Shown: positions 23,443 through 26,691 of the stretch, one piece after another | How the letters are laid out: every line of letters starts with the position of its first letter | Numbering within the stretch: position 1 is the first letter of the stretch | Assembly: GCA_020851915.1 (NCBI GenBank) | Contig: JADZBT010000136.1 | Span: 1 to 26,691 of the forward strand | Source of the DNA: Alphaproteobacteria bacterium | Lineage (GTDB): Bacteria > Pseudomonadota > Alphaproteobacteria > Rickettsiales > RI-342 | DNA length: 26,691 nucleotides | Direction of reading: 5' to 3' | Notes under the pieces: model-generated | Database searches by the model: none | What the model saw: the letters and a program-made list of their open reading frames with translations, nothing else | Told to the model about the DNA's origin: nothing | Translations under genes and position numbers: made by a program

Positions 23443-24858
23443 ATGCGTAGGTTTTTGCAGGTAGCAATCGGCGTTACGTGGCTGCTCGTACCATTCACCG
23501 CATGCGCGGAACAGATCACGGCGGAATCGTCCCCCGCGCCCGTCGCCGACACGTATGAAATGCTCAACCTGTTCGGCGACATCTTCGAGCGCGTTCGTAC
23601 CGATTACGTCGAGGAGAAGACCGACGACCAGCTCATCGAATATGCCATCAACGGCATGCTCTCGTCGCTCGACCCGCACTCCGGTTATATGAATGAAAAA
23701 GAATTTCAGGAAATGCAGGTGCAGACCAAGGGTGAGTTCGGCGGTCTGGGCATCGAGGTCACCATGGAGAACGGGCTGGTGAAGGTCGTGTCGCCCATCG
23801 ACGACACCCCGGCCTTCAAGGCGGGCGTGAAGTCCGGCGATTACATCAGCCATATCGACGGCGAGCAGGTGATGGGCCTGACCCTCTCCGAGGCGGTCGA
23901 AAAAATGCGCGGGCCGGTCGGAACCAAGATCACGCTTACCGTACTGCGCGAGGGAGAGGCCGAACCGCTCGAACTGCCCATCATGCGCGATATCATCACG
24001 ATCCAGTCGGTGCGTAGCCGTGCGGAGGGCAACATCGCCTATGTGCGTATCACCTCTTTCTCGGAGCAGACCTACAGCGGCCTCAAATCCGCTGTCGAAA
24101 GCCTCCAGAAACAGATCGGCAAAGACAAGCTGAAGGGCCTCGTGCTCGACCTGCGGAATAATCCGGGCGGATTGCTCGATCAGGCGATCGCCGTGTCGGA
24201 CGGATTCCTCGAACAGGGCGAGGTGGTATCCACGCGCGGACGTACGCCGGACAGCATCCGCCGCTATAACGCACGCTCCGGCGACCTGCTGGGCGGCCTG
24301 CCCATCGTGGTGCTCATCAACGCGGGTTCCGCGTCGGCGTCGGAGATCGTTTCCGGCGCGTTGCAGGATCATAAGCGCGCGGTCGTCATGGGCGAAAAAT
24401 CCTTCGGCAAGGGTTCGGTGCAGACGGTCATCCCGCTGCCGGGACATGGCGCGATGCGGCTCACCACTTCGCGTTACTACACGCCGTCGGGTCGCTCCAT
24501 TCAGGCCGAGGGCATCGTGCCCGACGTGATGGTGGAGCCCTCCAAGGTGGTGACGCTGAAAGAGGAGCGCAAAAAGGAAGCCGATCTCCGTGGCAGCCTG
24601 AAGAACGAGCAGCAGCAGAAGCTGCTCCAGATGGCCGAGGAGAAGAACAAGGGCAAAGCGCCGAAGCCCAAGGCCGATGATGAAAGCGCGACCAAGGATA
24701 GCGACGCCGCTGCCGAGGATGCGGGCGAAGTGGCGGATTATCAGCTACAGCGTGCGCTCGACCTGTTGCAGGGGATCTCGCTCTATAAGGGGTTGTCGGC
24801 GGAGAAGGGCGGAATGTCTGTCATGCCGGTGGGAGAAGCCGTACCCGCCAGCGAGTGA
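23443..24858 (+). CDS. ctpA: Carboxy-terminal processing protease CtpA (S41 family)
   Basis: Periplasmic serine protease that trims C-termini of exported proteins; relatives act on cell-wall enzymes. The protein has 471 residues. The signal peptide is about 1-22 (VTWLLVPFTACA, cleavage after ACA likely). The PDZ domain is about 100-180 (GEFGGLGIEVTMENGLVKVVSP). The protease core has LVLDLRNNPGGLL and NAGSASASEI with probable nucleophile S298, and GEKSFGKGSVQT with K323 of the Ser-Lys dyad. The C-terminal 90 residues are charged and low in complexity. AAGGA lies 8 bases before ATG 23443, inside the end of envC. Co-transcribed with envC. Confidence 0.95.
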   Translation: MRRFLQVAIGVTWLLVPFTACAEQITAESSPAPVADTYEMLNLFGDIFERVRTDYVEEKTDDQLIEYAINGMLSSLDPHSGYMNEKEFQEMQVQTKGEFGGLGIEVTMENGLVKVVSPIDDTPAFKAGVKSGDYISHIDGEQVMGLTLSEAVEKMRGPVGTKITLTVLREGEAEPLELPIMRDIITIQSVRSRAEGNIAYVRITSFSEQTYSGLKSAVESLQKQIGKDKLKGLVLDLRNNPGGLLDQAIAVSDGFLEQGEVVSTRGRTPDSIRRYNARSGDLLGGLPIVVLINAGSASASEIVSGALQDHKRAVVMGEKSFGKGSVQTVIPLPGHGAMRLTTSRYYTPSGRSIQAEGIVPDVMVEPSKVVTLKEERKKEADLRGSLKNEQQQKLLQMAEEKNKGKAPKPKADDESATKDSDAAAEDAGEVADYQLQRALDLLQGISLYKGLSAEKGGMSVMPVGEAVPASE

Positions 24859-24892
24859 GTAAACCTCTTATGTCCGGTAGAAAGAGCACGGC

Positions 24893-26113
24893 ATGGCGCG
24901 CAGATCGATAAAGGAATGGCCGCTGTCGCTGTGGGCATGGGGGGCGGTGAGTCTGCTGCTGCTGGCGCTGCTTTCCAGTCAGCTCTATGCCATCTTCACG
25001 GTGTCCGGCGAGGCCACGGCGGATTCCGTCGCAGCCGGTCAGCGCGTGGTCTATAAGGTCGCGACCAAGGAGATGCTGTCGCGCACGCCGCCGAAGATTC
25101 CGGAAAAGAAGGCGGCGTCCGAAGAGGTTATGCCTGAGGAGGAAGCTCCCACGGCAGAGGCTCCTGCCGATACCGCTGAAGATCCTGCGGATGAAGCGGC
25201 GACTCACGAAGCAGACGTTGCGGAGCCGGTGGCGGAAGAGGCTGCTGCGGAACCTGCCGCGACACCACCGGAACCGGATGCTCATCACGAAGAGGCGGCT
25301 CCCACGCCGCCTGCCACGGGCCCGTTATGGCAGCGTAACGCGATGGGGTTCGCCAATCCCGAACATCAACCGATCATCGTGATCGTCATCGCGCAGGCAG
25401 GGCTCAGCAAATCCTCGACCGAAACGCTGCTTGAGGCGTTGCCACCGCATGTCACGCTCTCGTTCTCTCCCTACGCTGATGCGCTCGCCGACTGGGTGAG
25501 CAAAGCCCGCGCGAAAGGGCACGAGGTGATGCTCGACCTGCCCATGGAGCCGGTGGATTATCCCCTGAGCGATCCCGGCCCGCTGGGGCTGCTTACCAGC
25601 AACAGCGCGGAGGAGATCACCCAGCGGCTGGATACGCTGCGGGAGCTCACGGAAGGCTATGTGGGCATGATGAGCCCGATGCGCGAGCAGTTCACCCGCC
25701 GCACGGATATATCGGAGACGATGCTGCGCGCGCTCCAGACCCATGAGCTGATGTTCCTGCTGGGCCAGCCGGGGGATGCGCCGGAATTCACCGAATTGCA
25801 GAAGAGCGTCAAGGCGCAGGTGCTGTTCGCCGATGTGCAGATCGACATGACCCCGGCGCGCGCCGCCATCGAGGCCCAGCTTGCAGCACTGGAGGCCAAA
25901 GCCCGGGAGCGCGGGTTCGCGGTGGGGGTGGCGCAACCCTATCCTGTGACGGTGGATGCGCTCGCCGGATGGGCGGAGGCGCTGAGCACGCGCGGAGTGT
26001 TGCTGGCGCCCGCCAGCGCTGTGTTGCGCGGGGAATGGCAGATGCCCGCCGCCGCTACACCCGCAGCGACTCAGGAAGAATCCGCGCCGGTCGGAGCCGT
26101 GACGGCGAAATAG
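24893..26113 (+). CDS. Divergent polysaccharide deacetylase (YibQ/DUF610 type), degenerate metal site
   Basis: The protein has 406 residues. It has an N-terminal membrane anchor (about 12-34), then a long Ala/Glu/Pro-rich linker (about 60-140), and a NodB-fold domain from about 155, IIVIVIAQAGLSKSSTETLLEALP, then FSPYADALADWVSKARAKGHEVMLDLPMEPVDYPLSDPGPLGLL. It is anchored in the inner membrane with the domain in the periplasm. YibQ homologues usually have an Asp pair after the first strand and a His before LPMEP; here these are AQ and Asp, so the classical metal site is absent. A non-enzymatic role is possible. It follows ctpA by 34 bases; the order gpmI-envC-(ctpA)-yibQ is conserved across proteobacteria. 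Confidence 0.85.
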   Translation: MARRSIKEWPLSLWAWGAVSLLLLALLSSQLYAIFTVSGEATADSVAAGQRVVYKVATKEMLSRTPPKIPEKKAASEEVMPEEEAPTAEAPADTAEDPADEAATHEADVAEPVAEEAAAEPAATPPEPDAHHEEAAPTPPATGPLWQRNAMGFANPEHQPIIVIVIAQAGLSKSSTETLLEALPPHVTLSFSPYADALADWVSKARAKGHEVMLDLPMEPVDYPLSDPGPLGLLTSNSAEEITQRLDTLRELTEGYVGMMSPMREQFTRRTDISETMLRALQTHELMFLLGQPGDAPEFTELQKSVKAQVLFADVQIDMTPARAAIEAQLAALEAKARERGFAVGVAQPYPVTVDALAGWAEALSTRGVLLAPASAVLRGEWQMPAAATPAATQEESAPVGAVTAK

Positions 26114-26120
26114 GGCACGC

Positions 26121-26510
26121 ATGACAAGAGCGCGCAATGACGACGATTATCGCCCCGGAGTGGGCATCATCCTGTTGAATGCGAAAGATCGTGTGTTCGT
26201 GGCGCAGCGCATCGATTCTCCGGGCCCGGCATGGCAGATGCCGCAGGGCGGCATCGATGCCGGGGAGAGCCCGCAGGAGGCGGCGTTACGCGAGCTGGAA
26301 GAGGAAACCGGTACGGCGCTGGCGGAGATGCTCCACGAAATGCCCGGGTGGTTCTATTATGAATTGCCGGATGCGTTGTGCCAATCGCTCTGGGGCGGAA
26401 GATTCTGCGGTCAGCGGCAGCGGTGGTTCATACTGCGCTTCACCGGAACGGATGCAGACATCAATATCGCCACCGCGCATCCGGAGTTCTCGGCGTGGCG
26501 GTGGGTATAG
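26121..26510 (+). CDS. rppH: RNA pyrophosphohydrolase (Nudix), cut short by an in-frame amber codon
   Basis: RppH removes pyrophosphate from the 5' end of RNAs, which starts mRNA decay in the cytosol. Up to the stop there are 129 residues. RPGVGIILLN, WQMPQGGID and a complete Nudix box (GIDAGES to RELEEETGT, about 44-65) are intact, as is WGGRFCGQRQRWFILRFTG. The frame ends at TAG 26508-26510 right after WRWV. The next 31 sense codons, in the same frame, encode the expected RppH C-terminus, so one base change would restore a 161-residue protein. AGGG lies upstream of ATG 26121, next to the deacetylase stop. It may be a pseudogene, a readthrough case, or a sequence error. Confidence 0.85.
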   Translation: MTRARNDDDYRPGVGIILLNAKDRVFVAQRIDSPGPAWQMPQGGIDAGESPQEAALRELEEETGTALAEMLHEMPGWFYYELPDALCQSLWGGRFCGQRQRWFILRFTGTDADINIATAHPEFSAWRWV

Positions 26511-26606
26511 CCCGCGACGCTTCCCGATCTTATCGTGCCCTTCAAGCGAGAGCTATACCGGGATCTGGCCGGACGGATTCAGGCGTTCCTGCAGGGCAGG
26601 CAATAA
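26511..26606 (+). pseudogene. Severed C-terminal segment of rppH after the amber codon
   Basis: In frame with rppH, these codons read PATLPDLIVPFKRELYRD and on to QGRQ, ending at TAA 26604-26606. LPDLIVPFKRELY is the conserved C-terminal helix region of alphaproteobacterial RppH. There is no start codon or ribosome-binding site of its own. The lack of further stops or frameshifts points to a very recent change, readthrough, or error. Confidence 0.75.
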
Positions 26607-26647
26607 AAAACGCCCCGGCCGCGCGAAGCGTACCGGGGCGTCTTTAT
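26605..26647. terminator. Bidirectional factor-independent terminator
   Basis: CGCCCCGG (26611-26618) pairs with CCGGGGCG (26633-26640). AAAAAA precedes it, giving a U-tract for minus-strand transcripts, and TCTTTAT follows it, giving a weaker U-tract for plus-strand transcripts. It is placed as expected between convergent genes. Confidence 0.8.
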
Positions 26648-26691
26648 CTGTAAAGCATTCCAACGATCCCAGAAGGGATCGTAGGCATTAC
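26644..26691 (-). CDS. Possible C-terminal end of a minus-strand gene (partial)
   Basis: On the minus strand a frame open from the window edge ends at TAA (26644-26646) and gives 15 residues, VMPTIPSGIVGMLYR. Its stop lies a few bases before the hairpin of a terminator whose best U-tract serves this strand, which is the main support. The frame is too short to identify. An 8-bp palindrome (ACGATCCC and GGGATCGT, 26663-26682) lies inside it. Confidence 0.3.
   Translation of the reverse strand, partial: VMPTIPSGIVGMLYR

Noticed and set aside
24870..24911. A 13-codon leader frame overlapping the start of the deacetylase gene
   Set aside because: No ribosome-binding site and no regulatory residues; short enough to be chance.
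26508..26510. TAG reassigned to an amino acid genome-wide
   Set aside because: prs, ychF, comM, dapB and mscL all end naturally at TAG at the expected protein length.

Overview
This GC-rich 26.7 kb window looks like a chromosomal segment of an alphaproteobacterium. The evidence is the conserved order prs-rplY-pth-ychF, an RpoH with an intact RpoH box, a dnaK-dnaJ-dapB cluster, a perfect CtrA-type box (TTAA-N7-TTAA), and a gpmI-envC-ctpA-deacetylase-rppH run. The order within Alphaproteobacteria cannot be fixed from this sequence alone. No tRNA, rRNA, CRISPR array, insertion sequence or prophage is visible. TAG is used as a normal stop by several genes (prs, ychF, comM, dapB, mscL).

Layout. 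1-5180 (+): the tail of an unknown gene, then PRPP synthetase (prs), ribosomal protein L25 (rplY), peptidyl-tRNA hydrolase (pth), the ribosome-associated ATPase ychF and an aspartate-type aminotransferase. 5284-8176: a small membrane protein (-) and the pseudouridine synthase rluD (+), whose start codons interlock in one CATG, then rpoH with a textbook sigma-70 promoter and a small exported protein. 8173-11004 (-): an unknown coiled-coil protein, comM and mscL. 11005-13304: a membrane sensor histidine kinase behind a CtrA box, bracketed by two near-identical cruciform-type repeats. The gap of about 310 bases before the kinase holds the mscL promoter region, one repeat copy and the CtrA box. 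13305-17328 (-): dnaK, dnaJ and dapB. 17481-19829 (+): a 782-residue protein I do not recognise, with an internal N-terminal duplication. 19919-26510 (+): phoU, gpmI, envC, ctpA, a divergent polysaccharide deacetylase and rppH. A bidirectional terminator and the likely tail of a minus-strand gene close the window.

Functionally the window is mostly housekeeping: nucleotide and lysine precursor supply, translation quality control, the heat-shock regulator together with its chaperone targets, and an envelope-remodelling block (envC, ctpA, deacetylase).

The most unusual content lies between the genes. At least six junctions carry degenerate tandem heptanucleotide repeats, usually as two facing arms. 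Each locus has its own heptad sequence, and the repeats often contain the stop codon of the adjacent gene. A second family of GC-rich double hairpins has entered intergenic regions and the gpmI/envC coding junction. rppH is cut by a single in-frame amber codon, although its conserved C-terminus continues intact in the same frame.
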